Assembly: GCA_012728315.1 (NCBI GenBank)
Contig: JAAYFI010000014.1
Location: 28,093 to 92,092, forward strand
Direction: 5' to 3'
DNA: 64,000 bases
DNA from: Gammaproteobacteria bacterium
Lineage (GTDB): Bacteria > Pseudomonadota > Gammaproteobacteria > Pseudomonadales > Pseudomonadaceae
Shown: positions 9,813 to 17,683 of the stretch, one piece after another
Layout of the letters: the number at the start of each line of letters is the position of its first letter
Position numbering within the stretch: the first letter of the stretch is position 1
Made by a program: the position numbers and the translations under genes
The notes under the pieces: model-generated
Database searches by the model: none
What the model was told of the DNA's origin: nothing
Seen by the model: the letters and a program-made list of their open reading frames with translations, nothing else

Positions 9813-12533
9813 TTAAGCCTCCTGCTTTTTCAAAAGAACGAGGCTTAAACCCGTAAAGCCGAAGAAAAAGCCCAGCAAAGCCAAACATTGCGGCCATAAA
9901 TCGCGAAAACTCAATGCCTTGGTAAAAGTGCCTACAGCAATATCCAAGAAGTAGCCCGCAGGGAATAAAACCCCCATCAAGGCAGCTCCACCATCCAAGG
10001 AGGATCGCGGGGTAATTAACCCGGAAAACTGCACAGTCGGCAGTGTAGTTAAAATCATGGTGCCTAAAATGGCGGCGATTTGTGTCTTGGTCACTGTCGA
10101 AACCAGCAGACCAAAACTTGTGGTCGCCAACACATAGAGCACACCACCCACAGCCAAAGCCACACCACTGCCTTTCAGTGGCACACCAAATAACCAAAGG
10201 TTAATCGCCACCAATAGCGCAAAGTTTAACAAGCTGACCGCCAAATAAGGGATTTGCTTACCCAGCAAAAACTCTAGGCGGGTGAGTGGCGTGGCGTAGA
10301 AGTTGGTAATTGAACCCAGCTCTTTTTCCCGCACCACACCCAGCGCCATCAGCATGGAGGGAATAAACACTAAAATCAGCGCCATCACCCCAGGTCCAAT
10401 GGCATTCACACTGATGACATCTTGGTTATAACGAAAGCGCGTCTCTAAGCGGGCCGGCTGCGCTAAAGCAGGCAGCGCGGCACTGCCTTCATCTTGCAAA
10501 CGCTGCAAGCTCTCTTGATGCACAGCCTCCACATAGCCACGACTGGTTTCTGCTCGGAACGGCGAACCACCATCCAGCCACACAGCCACTTCTGGGTGAC
10601 GGCCAGCATATAAATCACGGCCAAAACCGGCAGGTATTTCAATCGCCATTTTAATATCAGCACGCTGTAAACGCGCGTGTAAATCTTGCATATCGGTTAA
10701 AGGCTCGCGCTCGGCAAAATAACGCGAACCGCGAAATGCCTCTAAATACGCACGACTTTGCGCGGTATTGTCTTGATCAAGAGTGGCAAAGGCGAGGTCT
10801 TCCACATCTAGGGAAATCCCAAAACCTAAAATAATCATCATAAACACCGCACCCAGCAAGGCAAACCAGAGGCGCACACGGTCACGCAGCAACTCTTTGC
10901 TTTCGCGCACGGCTAAGGCTTGGGTACGTTTTAAGCTAAAGCCGCGACGCGGAATGCTGGTTAAGGCTTCGGTGGCCGTGCTTTTCACCTCCAGAGCATC
11001 GTCATTTAAGCCTTGCGCTTCTTGCAGGCAAGCAACAAAAGCATCTTCCAGTGTTGCGCCGCCGTACTGTGTTTGCAGCTCAGCTGGAGTGCCCACAGCT
11101 AACACTTTGGCCGCGTGCATCAGTGAAATACGATCACAACGCTGCGCTTCATTCATAAAGTGGGTGGAGAGGAAAATCGTCACCCCCTGCTCACGGGACA
11201 ACTCAAACAGCAAGCGCCAAAAATCATCACGGGCAGCAGGGTCAACCCCTGAAGTAGGCTCATCCAGAATCAATACTTCCGGCTCATGGATCACTGCCAC
11301 AGCCAAGGATAGACGCTGGCGCAAACCTAAAGGTAAAGCACCGGCTTGCTCGTCGATATATTGGTTTAAGTCAAAACGCTCAATCAGTGCTTGCGCACGC
11401 TGAGCACCGACTTCTTTTGGAATATCAAAAAGATGCGCATGCAACTCGAGGTTTTGCCGGACAGTCAGCTCACCGTAGAGGGAGAAACTCTGCGACATAA
11501 AGCCCACGCGCTTACGGGTCGCCAAATCATTGGCATCTACAGATTTACCCAACAACCAAGCCTCACCTTCAGTGGCCGGCAACAAGCCGGTGAGCACTTT
11601 CATGGTGGTGGTTTTACCGCAACCGTTGGAGCCTAAAAACCCAAAAATCTCCCCACGTTCAATTTCAAAACTGACATTATTGACTGCAGTAAAATCACCA
11701 AAGCGCAGAGTTAAATCCGTGGCCTTAATAACAATTTCATGTTTTTCGGGTGCAAAAGGCGTGATCTGCAACGGCTCAACCTGAGTCGCACCCGCCCCTT
11801 GATAATAGGTAAAAGCATCATCGAGCTTACCGCTTGGGGTGACCGCTGCTAGCTCTTGAGTTAAACCCGAGGCTAATAAGCGACCCTTATCCATCATTAA
11901 GCAGTGTTCAAATTGCGCAGCCTCATCCATATAGGCGGTGGCCACCAGCAAGGTCAGCTGAGGTCGATCATTGCGCACCTGCTCAATCAAATCCCAAAAA
12001 TGGCGACGAGCCAAAGGGTCGACACCTGTGGTGGGCTCATCCAGAATCAACAAGTCAGGATCGTGGATTAAGGCGCAACACAAACCCAGCTTTTGCTTCA
12101 TGCCACCGGATAATTTACCGGCCGGACGTTCAGCAAACTCCGCCAGATCCGTGGCCTCCAACAGACTGGCCATGCGTATTTCGCACTCTTCACGGCTCAA
12201 ACCAAATAAGGCAGCGAAGAAACGAATATTTTCCACAATAGACAAATCAGGATAGAGGTTATGCCCCAGCCCTTGCGGCATAAACGCAATACGCTGATAT
12301 AAGGAAGCACGGTGCCGGCGTTTATTGATAGGGCCGCCTAAGACTTCAAGCTCGCCTTGCTGGAGGATTTTCACCCCAGAAATCAAACCTAATAAACTGG
12401 ATTTACCCGCACCATCGGGGCCTATCAAACCGCAACGGCTCCCTACCGGCAAACTAAAGCTCACATCTTCCAAGGCGCGCTGCTTGCCATAGCGATGATA
12501 AATATGTGCGCCATTGATGACTTGTGTACTCAT
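9813..12533 (-). CDS. rbbA: RbbA/YhiH-type ABC transporter: two ATPase domains fused to an ABC-2 permease
   Basis: A 906-residue fusion. ATPase domain 1 (about residues 5-235) has Walker A GPDGAGKSS, signature LSGGMKQKLGL and Walker B LLILDEPTTGVDP. ATPase domain 2 (about 270-500) has GSNGCGKTT and DEPTSGVDP, but its signature reads LPLGLRQRL, missing the second Ser-Gly. The C-terminal third (from about residue 535) is a membrane domain with one leading helix, a periplasmic part and five helices (for example MALILVFIPSMLMALGVVRE). E. coli RbbA was first described as ribosome-associated; in this operon, with a membrane-fusion protein upstream and a second permease downstream, export is the simpler reading. 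Confidence 0.88.
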   Translation of the reverse strand: MSTQVINGAHIYHRYGKQRALEDVSFSLPVGSRCGLIGPDGAGKSSLLGLISGVKILQQGELEVLGGPINKRRHRASLYQRIAFMPQGLGHNLYPDLSIVENIRFFAALFGLSREECEIRMASLLEATDLAEFAERPAGKLSGGMKQKLGLCCALIHDPDLLILDEPTTGVDPLARRHFWDLIEQVRNDRPQLTLLVATAYMDEAAQFEHCLMMDKGRLLASGLTQELAAVTPSGKLDDAFTYYQGAGATQVEPLQITPFAPEKHEIVIKATDLTLRFGDFTAVNNVSFEIERGEIFGFLGSNGCGKTTTMKVLTGLLPATEGEAWLLGKSVDANDLATRKRVGFMSQSFSLYGELTVRQNLELHAHLFDIPKEVGAQRAQALIERFDLNQYIDEQAGALPLGLRQRLSLAVAVIHEPEVLILDEPTSGVDPAARDDFWRLLFELSREQGVTIFLSTHFMNEAQRCDRISLMHAAKVLAVGTPAELQTQYGGATLEDAFVACLQEAQGLNDDALEVKSTATEALTSIPRRGFSLKRTQALAVRESKELLRDRVRLWFALLGAVFMMIILGFGISLDVEDLAFATLDQDNTAQSRAYLEAFRGSRYFAEREPLTDMQDLHARLQRADIKMAIEIPAGFGRDLYAGRHPEVAVWLDGGSPFRAETSRGYVEAVHQESLQRLQDEGSAALPALAQPARLETRFRYNQDVISVNAIGPGVMALILVFIPSMLMALGVVREKELGSITNFYATPLTRLEFLLGKQIPYLAVSLLNFALLVAINLWLFGVPLKGSGVALAVGGVLYVLATTSFGLLVSTVTKTQIAAILGTMILTTLPTVQFSGLITPRSSLDGGAALMGVLFPAGYFLDIAVGTFTKALSFRDLWPQCLALLGFFFGFTGLSLVLLKKQEA

Positions 12534-12642
12534 GCTTTACCTAATCACCTTAACCCTGCACGGTTGCGCCGCAGTCACAACTGGAGCGGAATAGCGCGCA
12601 AACCTTTACTGATCCGCCAACTTTAAAACGCTTATAGCAACA

Positions 12643-13611
12643 TCACTGTAACGTTTGCGGCCAATCGATGGTGTTCTCTCGACGCACATAAGCAGAGCCT
12701 GGCATACCGGGCTTCGCTTGCGGCACAGCGGCAGGATCGGTGAGGCGCAACTTGACGCGAAACACCAACTTCTGCCGCTCATCGCGGGTTTCGACTTCTT
12801 TTGGCGTAAATTGCGCTTTAGCGGCAACAAAAGCCACTTGCGCAGGTAACGGCTGTTCACGAAGTGCATCTAACACAATGCGTGCCTCATCATTTGCTGC
12901 TAAACGGCCAGCCACCGCAGACGGCAGATAGACATTCATATATTGATCCGATGGATCAATCAGTAAAAACACACGCCCCCCTGCTCCCAGCACTTCACCG
13001 GGTTCAGCTAAGCGTAATTGCACCACAGCATTCAAGGGTGCGCGCAGACTGCTGTCATCAATTTCACTGGTTAACTGCGCAACCATCGCTTGGGTCGCCG
13101 CAATGGTTGCCTGCGCAGCTTGGACTTGGGCTTTGGCTGCCTCTAAAGCGGCGGACGCTGTATCAAAGCGGGCTTGTTGTTGATCAATCTGCTGACCGCT
13201 GGCATGACCACGTGCATACAGCTCACGAAAGCGCTTCAAATCTTGTCCTGCCAAGCGGCGCTCGCTCTCTCGCAAATGCACCGTAGCTTGTGCTGCAGCG
13301 ACATTTTCTCTGGCGCGATCAACTTCTGATTGCGCTTGGGTGCGCTGCGCTTCTAATGTTCGCGTATCCATACGCGCCAGCAACTGCCCAGCCTCTACCT
13401 TATCGCCCTCGGCGACCAAGACTTCGGCCAGACGACCGGGGTATTTCGTAGCAACCTGCACTTCAGTTGCTTCAAGTCGGCCATTGGCCTCGTACACCCC
13501 TTCCGGCAGGCGGTCTTGCAAAGACTTCCAATAACCAAAGCCACCGGCAGCCAGCAAAACGATTAACAGGGGAACGATATATAAACGGGACGGGCTTTTC
13601 TGCTTAGACAT
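12643..13611 (-). CDS. yhiI: HlyD-family membrane fusion protein (YhiI-like)
   Basis: Periplasmic adaptor of the adjacent ABC exporter (322 residues). An N-terminal membrane anchor (LYIVPLLIVLLAAGGFGYW) is followed by a lipoyl-like half (VQVATKYPGRLAEVLVAEGD), a long coiled-coil hairpin of about 100 residues rich in Ala and Gln, the second lipoyl half (LRAPLNAVVQLRLAEPGEVL) and a beta-barrel domain. An upstream ATG exists at 13641, but the one at 13611 follows AGGAGC at ideal spacing. It is the first gene of the operon. The outer-membrane channel is not encoded here. Confidence 0.88.
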   Translation of the reverse strand: MSKQKSPSRLYIVPLLIVLLAAGGFGYWKSLQDRLPEGVYEANGRLEATEVQVATKYPGRLAEVLVAEGDKVEAGQLLARMDTRTLEAQRTQAQSEVDRARENVAAAQATVHLRESERRLAGQDLKRFRELYARGHASGQQIDQQQARFDTASAALEAAKAQVQAAQATIAATQAMVAQLTSEIDDSSLRAPLNAVVQLRLAEPGEVLGAGGRVFLLIDPSDQYMNVYLPSAVAGRLAANDEARIVLDALREQPLPAQVAFVAAKAQFTPKEVETRDERQKLVFRVKLRLTDPAAVPQAKPGMPGSAYVRRENTIDWPQTLQ

Positions 13612-13990
13612 GCTTGCTCCTAGCAAGTTTGAACACGGCAATGATTGTTAGTACTGCATACTGTATCAACTAAATGACCAGTTGACCCCATGCGCAACAT
13701 ATGGCTTTTCAGTTTTCACACTACCTAAAAAGTATAAAAACATTGTACTCTGTCGTGCCAAATCGTCTAGGCACAGAGTTCAATACGTAAACAACAACTG
13801 CATGCTTAGACAGAATAGGTTCAGTTTTAAAAAAATAGTCATTTTTACAGTAAATTGAACTTTTACGAACAACGGCAATCAGTGTAAATTAGCGCTTGAT
13901 TAAGGCCTACCCAAAGCCAAGCACACTACCATTAACCCAATGCAGCCACCTAAAGGCGCTGTGAAGAATTTGCCGGAGAGCAAAATACCT
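13612..13990. other. Divergent intergenic region with two small inverted repeats
   Basis: About 380 bp, A+T-rich, without a convincing gene. A 6-bp inverted repeat (TCAACT/AGTTGA, 8-nt spacer) lies at 13666-13685 close to the yhiI start and could be an operator for the exporter operon. A second imperfect hairpin (GTGCC/GGCAC extended by ACTCT/AGAGT across a bulge) is near 13742-13783. No clear sigma-70 promoter was picked out for either flanking gene. Confidence 0.35.
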
Positions 13991-14158
13991 ATGAAACGCA
14001 AACCTGACTTACTCTGGGTCTTAGTTATTATTTTTAGCTTAGGTGTGGTCACCACTGGCTACACGCAAAGCATGCGCGATCGCAATGCTGCACAGGCACT
14101 GCCCTCACACTATGAAAGTCAGACTATGTTGGCACCGCATACCACTGCCGATCGGTAA
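13991..14158 (+). CDS. Small conserved membrane protein of unknown function
   Basis: A 55-residue protein: a short basic start (MKRKPDLLW), one hydrophobic segment (VLVIIFSLGVVTTGYTQ) and a polar tail. It could be a single-pass membrane protein or carry an uncleaved signal. GGAGAG lies about 10 nt upstream of the ATG; an earlier in-frame ATG at 13940 has no such site. From memory, similar short proteins occur at this place in Pseudomonas. It converges on and overlaps the end of the cyclo-ligase gene by 35 nt. No function can be assigned. Confidence 0.6.
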   Translation: MKRKPDLLWVLVIIFSLGVVTTGYTQSMRDRNAAQALPSHYESQTMLAPHTTADR

Positions 14159-14732
14159 CCACCGCATGCAAAGGCACATCCCAAGCGGCGATGGGCAAAC
14201 GCTCAACGCGCTGACAGTCATGCGCCAAACCAATACGCTGCGGGGTCAGCAAGTGATCACGCTGAGACAACTCAGCAAAACAACGATCATAAAAACCACC
14301 GCCCATCCCTAAACGCCCGCCATGCTGATCAAAACCCACTAAAGGTAAAAACACTGCATCCAGCGCCCAGACTAAACGCTGATCAGCGACGCACCAACGT
14401 GGCTGTAAAATTCCAAAACGGTTTCTTTCCCACTGCTGTACCGGCCGTACGCGCTGAAAGACCATGGCTGTTTTGGGCCAACGCGACAAAACGGGCAAAT
14501 AGACATGCTTACCACGCCGCCACGCTTCATGCATCAGCAACCGCGGATCGATTTCACCATCACTGGCACTATACAAAGCAAGGTGTTGAGCACGTAGAAA
14601 TAAAGGATGCTGGACCAACTGCCGATACAACTGTTGCGCTGCATAAGCCTGTTGACTCAAAGTCAGACTGCGTCGTTGTTGACGTAACTGTGTACGCAAC
14701 CGAGCACGGGACAAGGAAAGATTATCGGGCAT
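14124..14732 (-). CDS. ygfA: 5-formyltetrahydrofolate cyclo-ligase
   Basis: Converts 5-formyltetrahydrofolate to 5,10-methenyltetrahydrofolate using ATP. The 202-residue protein shows the basic N-terminus RARLRTQLRQQRRSLT, the substrate region ASDGEIDPRLLMHEAWRRGK and the family motif LVGFDQHGGRLGMGGGFYDR. The ATG at 14732 follows GGGGAG; upstream in-frame starts would run into 6S RNA. The gene lies immediately 3' of ssrS, the classical ssrS-ygfA (fau) arrangement, so it is probably made from read-through of the 6S transcript. Confidence 0.93.
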   Translation of the reverse strand: MPDNLSLSRARLRTQLRQQRRSLTLSQQAYAAQQLYRQLVQHPLFLRAQHLALYSASDGEIDPRLLMHEAWRRGKHVYLPVLSRWPKTAMVFQRVRPVQQWERNRFGILQPRWCVADQRLVWALDAVFLPLVGFDQHGGRLGMGGGFYDRCFAELSQRDHLLTPQRIGLAHDCQRVERLPIAAWDVPLHAVVTDRQWYAVPT

Positions 14733-14738
14733 AAAAAA

Positions 14739-14914
14739 GACTCCCCGGATGTGCCGCTGTCGGCGTAGCCCTTGAACCCGAAAGTCCAAGGCGGAGATCA
14801 CATTAAACCTTTAGGCGTTCCGCAAGCGGACTGCTCACCGGTTTAGCTATGCAATCCCCTGTATTGCATGAATCGGCTCTGGGACATTGCCAACTGGCGC
14901 ACACACTAGGGAGC
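14739..14914 (-). ncRNA. ssrS: 6S RNA
   Basis: Regulatory RNA that sequesters sigma-70 RNA polymerase in stationary phase. The sequence between zapA and ygfA matches 6S hallmarks in order: a GUCCCaGAGCCGA block near the 5' side, GGUGAGCA and UCCGC near the centre, and GGGUUCAAGGGCUACGCC with GCGGCACAUC near the 3' side. The ends pair (CUCCC with GGGGAG, UGUGC with GCACA). The 5' end is placed from the promoter; the 3' end is taken where the closing stem finishes before a T6 run. Boundaries are good to a few nucleotides. Confidence 0.9.
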
Positions 14915-14921
14915 TGGCACC

Positions 14922-14949
14922 AGTATACACAGTTCTTAGAGCGCCTCAA
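14922..14949 (-). promoter_or_regulatory. Sigma-70 promoter of 6S RNA
   Basis: On the - strand TTGAGG and TATACT are separated by 16 nt, and the predicted start about 7 nt downstream coincides with the 5' end of the 6S closing stem. The -35 element lies just beyond the zapA stop codon. Confidence 0.75.
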
Positions 14950-14956
14950 GGGCAGA

Positions 14957-15253
14957 TCACTCTGCGCTATCCAAACTCTGCTGTACACGGGTAACCAGCT
15001 GCTGAATTTGCTCAGTACCCTGCTCATCGTGGAGCGCAGCATGCTGCTTATTATGCAGTTCGTGGGTGATATTGAGCGCAGCCATCACGGCAATACGCTC
15101 AGCACCAATCACTTTGCCTGAGCGTCGGATTTCACGCATTTTTTTATCAAGATACTCTGCGGCACGCTCCAAGTTAATGCTTTCTGAGGCGGGACACGCA
15201 ATGTGATATTCCTTATCTAAGATGCGCACAGTTACCGTCTGGGATTGAATCAT
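14957..15253 (-). CDS. zapA: Cell division protein ZapA
   Basis: FtsZ-ring associated protein that bundles protofilaments. The 98-residue protein has the ZapA N-terminal motif VTVRILDKEYHIACP, then LDKKMREIR and a C-terminal coiled coil (LHDEQGTEQIQQLVTRVQQ). Its ATG overlaps the upstream TIGR02449 stop as ATGA. The position, TIGR02449-zapA-6S RNA-cyclo-ligase, is the standard Pseudomonas order. Confidence 0.93.
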   Translation of the reverse strand: MIQSQTVTVRILDKEYHIACPASESINLERAAEYLDKKMREIRRSGKVIGAERIAVMAALNITHELHNKQHAALHDEQGTEQIQQLVTRVQQSLDSAE

Positions 15254-15438
15254 GAATCCTGCTCCAACGCTTTCAGCCGAGAAATCATAGCCGCAACTTT
15301 TTGCTGTGCTATTTCGTTTTTTTCGATTAATTGTCCACGCTCTGCGCGTAACGCTTTATTCTGCTCTTTAAGTTCAGTGTTACGTTGAATCAGTTGCTCA
15401 ACGGCCTGCACCAAGGCTTGCAAATCAGTATTTTTCAC
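15250..15438 (-). CDS. TIGR02449-type small coiled-coil protein
   Basis: A 62-residue protein that is almost entirely coiled coil (heptads through LVQAVEQLIQRNTELKEQNK and the following helix). It belongs to the short family found upstream of zapA in gammaproteobacteria and resembles ZapB in size and shape, so a role with ZapA at the division ring is an inference. The GTG at 15438 is preceded by GGAGG at 4-5 nt, which is far better than the GTG six codons earlier. It is translationally coupled to zapA. Confidence 0.8.
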   Translation of the reverse strand: MKNTDLQALVQAVEQLIQRNTELKEQNKALRAERGQLIEKNEIAQQKVAAMISRLKALEQDS

Positions 15439-15760
15439 GAGCCCTCCAGTTATCACTCAGCCATATCACCCTGCCATCATAGGTACTATTCTAGCGTTCG
15501 CTGAACATTGCGCACAGTGTTATAAGGCACATCTAAGAAATAAAAATATATATTGCAATATAGTGTGCAGAGCGCACAGCGAAAAGCAATAACACCTCAA
15601 GTCTATTGTATACAATGCAACACAGGTCGGATTCAGGGAAAAACCTATGCAAGCTGCACAGACCGATATTTCACGCCATACTCAACAACGCGATATACTT
15701 AAACATCTAACTTAAACGACCTCCAAAACCACGTATCAGTTCCATTACTTCGGATTTTTC
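15439..15760. promoter_or_regulatory. Divergent control region with two perfect palindromes
   Basis: This region lies between the zapA operon and ygfB. It contains a 14-bp perfect palindrome TATATTGCAATATA at 15549-15562 and a 12-bp perfect palindrome ATTGTATACAAT at 15605-15616. The second fits the TnGTnnACnA operator style of FCD-type GntR repressors. A 22-codon ORF (15647-15715) with AGGGA upstream follows the second palindrome and stops before ygfB. No regulator gene is adjacent. Confidence 0.4.
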
Positions 15761-16327
15761 ATGTCTCAATCTCAATCTGCTTACACCTCATTTGCTGAAT
15801 TACTGGCCGCCAGTGGACACCCTGTTTCACCTGCCGAACTGCAAGGTTTGTTGCTCGGGCGCTGCTGTGCGGGCGCAGGCTTTGCAGGCCCTGGCTGGCT
15901 TGAAGAAGCGCAAGACTTATTTGCTGGCGAGGTTCCCAGCAGCCTGCATGCCGCTTTGCTAGGCCTACAAGAAATGGTCAAAGCAGAACTCCTAGCCGAC
16001 AGCAGCGTTTCGCTCACTTTACTGCTGCCCAGCGATGATGACTCACTGCAGTCACGCAGTATTGCCATTGGCCAGTGGACACAAGGGTTCTTAAGTGGCT
16101 TTGGCGGCAATATTGGTAACACTGAGCTTTCCAGTGAGGTGCGCGAGGTTCTTGAAGACTTAATCTCCATCGCACAAATTGAGCCCAGCACAGAAGAAGA
16201 CGAAGAAGCCGAAGTGGCCTATATGGAAGTCAACGAATACTTACGCGTCGTGCCTTTATTTTTATTCACTGAATGCGCGCATTACACAGCACCGAGCACT
16301 GACGCTAAAAAAACCGCTGTACACTAA
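15761..16327 (+). CDS. YgfB/UPF0149 family protein
   Basis: A 188-residue acidic protein of the YecA/YgfB family. Family features visible are the N-terminal SPAELQGLLLGRCCAGAG, the central QWTQGFLSGFG and the late YMEVNEYLRV. The all-helical fold has no known enzyme activity; in P. aeruginosa YgfB has been linked to control of the AlpA/AmpDh3 beta-lactam response (family knowledge, not shown here). It heads the pepP-ubiH-DUF4442-ubiI operon with 18 bp to pepP. The C-terminus is not a zinc-binding SEC-C type. Confidence 0.88.
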   Translation: MSQSQSAYTSFAELLAASGHPVSPAELQGLLLGRCCAGAGFAGPGWLEEAQDLFAGEVPSSLHAALLGLQEMVKAELLADSSVSLTLLLPSDDDSLQSRSIAIGQWTQGFLSGFGGNIGNTELSSEVREVLEDLISIAQIEPSTEEDEEAEVAYMEVNEYLRVVPLFLFTECAHYTAPSTDAKKTAVH

Positions 16328-16345
16328 ATTTAAGGAGCCGCACCC

Positions 16346-17680
16346 ATGAGCTCAATCAGCACCTCTGAATACGCACAACGCCGCCAACAGCTGATGCAAC
16401 GCATGACGCCCAACAGTATCGCCATCTTACCGGCTGCGGCCATCAGCACCCGCAACAACAGCGTTGAATATCCGTATCGACAAGACAGCAACTTTTTTTA
16501 CTTGTCAGGTTTTGCTGAGCCCGAGGCGGTATTGGTGTTAATACCTAAACGCGAGCACGGTGAGTTTATTTTATTTTGCCGCGAACGTGATCCGGAGCGC
16601 GAGCTGTGGGATGGTTTACGCGCAGGACAAGAAGGCGCCGTTGCCGACTATCAAGCGGATGACGCTTTCCCTATCAACGATATTGACGATATCTTGCCGG
16701 GACTGATTGAAGGCCGCGAGCGCGTCTATTACTCCATCGGTAATAATCCTGAATTTGATCAACAGATGATGGAATGGCTCAATAGCATTCGCAGCAAAGC
16801 ACGCATGGGTGCGCAACCACCCAAAGAATTCGTGATGCTCGATCATCTACTGCACGATGCACGCCTATATAAAAGCCCTGCAGAAATTGCCACTATGCAG
16901 CAGGCTGCAGATATTTCCTGCCGCGCACATATCCGTGCCATGCAAGCCGCGCAACCTGGGCTCTATGAGTACCATCTAGAAGCTGAACTGGATTATGAGT
17001 TTCGCAAAGGTGGCGCCCGTCTGCCGGCCTACTCGTCCATTGTTGCCAGTGGTAAAAACGCATGCATTCTGCATTACACAGAAAACAACGCCCCCCTACA
17101 GGATGGCGATTTAGTCTTAATTGACGCAGGTTGTGAGTTGAACTGTTATGCCAGTGATATCACGCGCACCTTTCCGGTCAATGGTCGTTTTAGCGCTGAG
17201 CAAAAAGCCATTTATGAAATCGTCCTACGCGCTAACCTTGAAGCCATGAACTATATTTCACCCAAGCACTACTGGAATGATGCCCACGATGCCACTGTAC
17301 GCGTGATTACCGCTGGCTTACTGGAGCTTGGTTTGCTGCAAGGCAAACTCGACGCGTTGATCGCCAACGAAGCCTATAAGCCTTTTTATATGCACCGCGC
17401 AGGGCATTGGCTGGGCTTGGATGTGCATGATGTGGGGGATTATAAAGTCGATGGCCAATGGCGTCAGCTTGAGCCGGGTATGACCATGACTGTTGAGCCG
17501 GGCATTTATATCGCCGCCGACAACCTTAATGTTCCCGCCCAGTGGCGCGGTATTGGTGTGCGCATCGAAGATGACGTTGTGGTAACCGAAAACGGCTGTC
17601 ATATTCTCACCAGCGCGGTTCCAAAAACAGTCGAGGCCATTGAAGCATTAATGACTGCCACACAACCCGCAGGAGTGTAA
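16346..17680 (+). CDS. pepP: Xaa-Pro aminopeptidase PepP
   Basis: Cytoplasmic M24B dimanganese peptidase that removes N-terminal residues preceding proline. The 444-residue protein has the N-terminal AMP_N domain (about 5-140; YPYRQDSNFFYLSGF) and a pita-bread catalytic domain (about 170-435). Metal ligands are visible in LIDAGCELNCYASDITRTFP (two Asp), HWLGLDVHD (His), VEPGIYI (Glu) and RIEDDV (Glu). AAGGAG lies upstream of the ATG. Only 3 nt separate it from ubiH, as in other Pseudomonas. Confidence 0.95.
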   Translation: MSSISTSEYAQRRQQLMQRMTPNSIAILPAAAISTRNNSVEYPYRQDSNFFYLSGFAEPEAVLVLIPKREHGEFILFCRERDPERELWDGLRAGQEGAVADYQADDAFPINDIDDILPGLIEGRERVYYSIGNNPEFDQQMMEWLNSIRSKARMGAQPPKEFVMLDHLLHDARLYKSPAEIATMQQAADISCRAHIRAMQAAQPGLYEYHLEAELDYEFRKGGARLPAYSSIVASGKNACILHYTENNAPLQDGDLVLIDAGCELNCYASDITRTFPVNGRFSAEQKAIYEIVLRANLEAMNYISPKHYWNDAHDATVRVITAGLLELGLLQGKLDALIANEAYKPFYMHRAGHWLGLDVHDVGDYKVDGQWRQLEPGMTMTVEPGIYIAADNLNVPAQWRGIGVRIEDDVVVTENGCHILTSAVPKTVEAIEALMTATQPAGV

Positions 17681-17683
17681 TCC

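Noticed and set aside
10783..11403. 206-codon frame opposite the RbbA-like gene
   Set aside because: Antisense to conserved ATPase motifs; Ser/Arg-rich composition typical of shadow frames.
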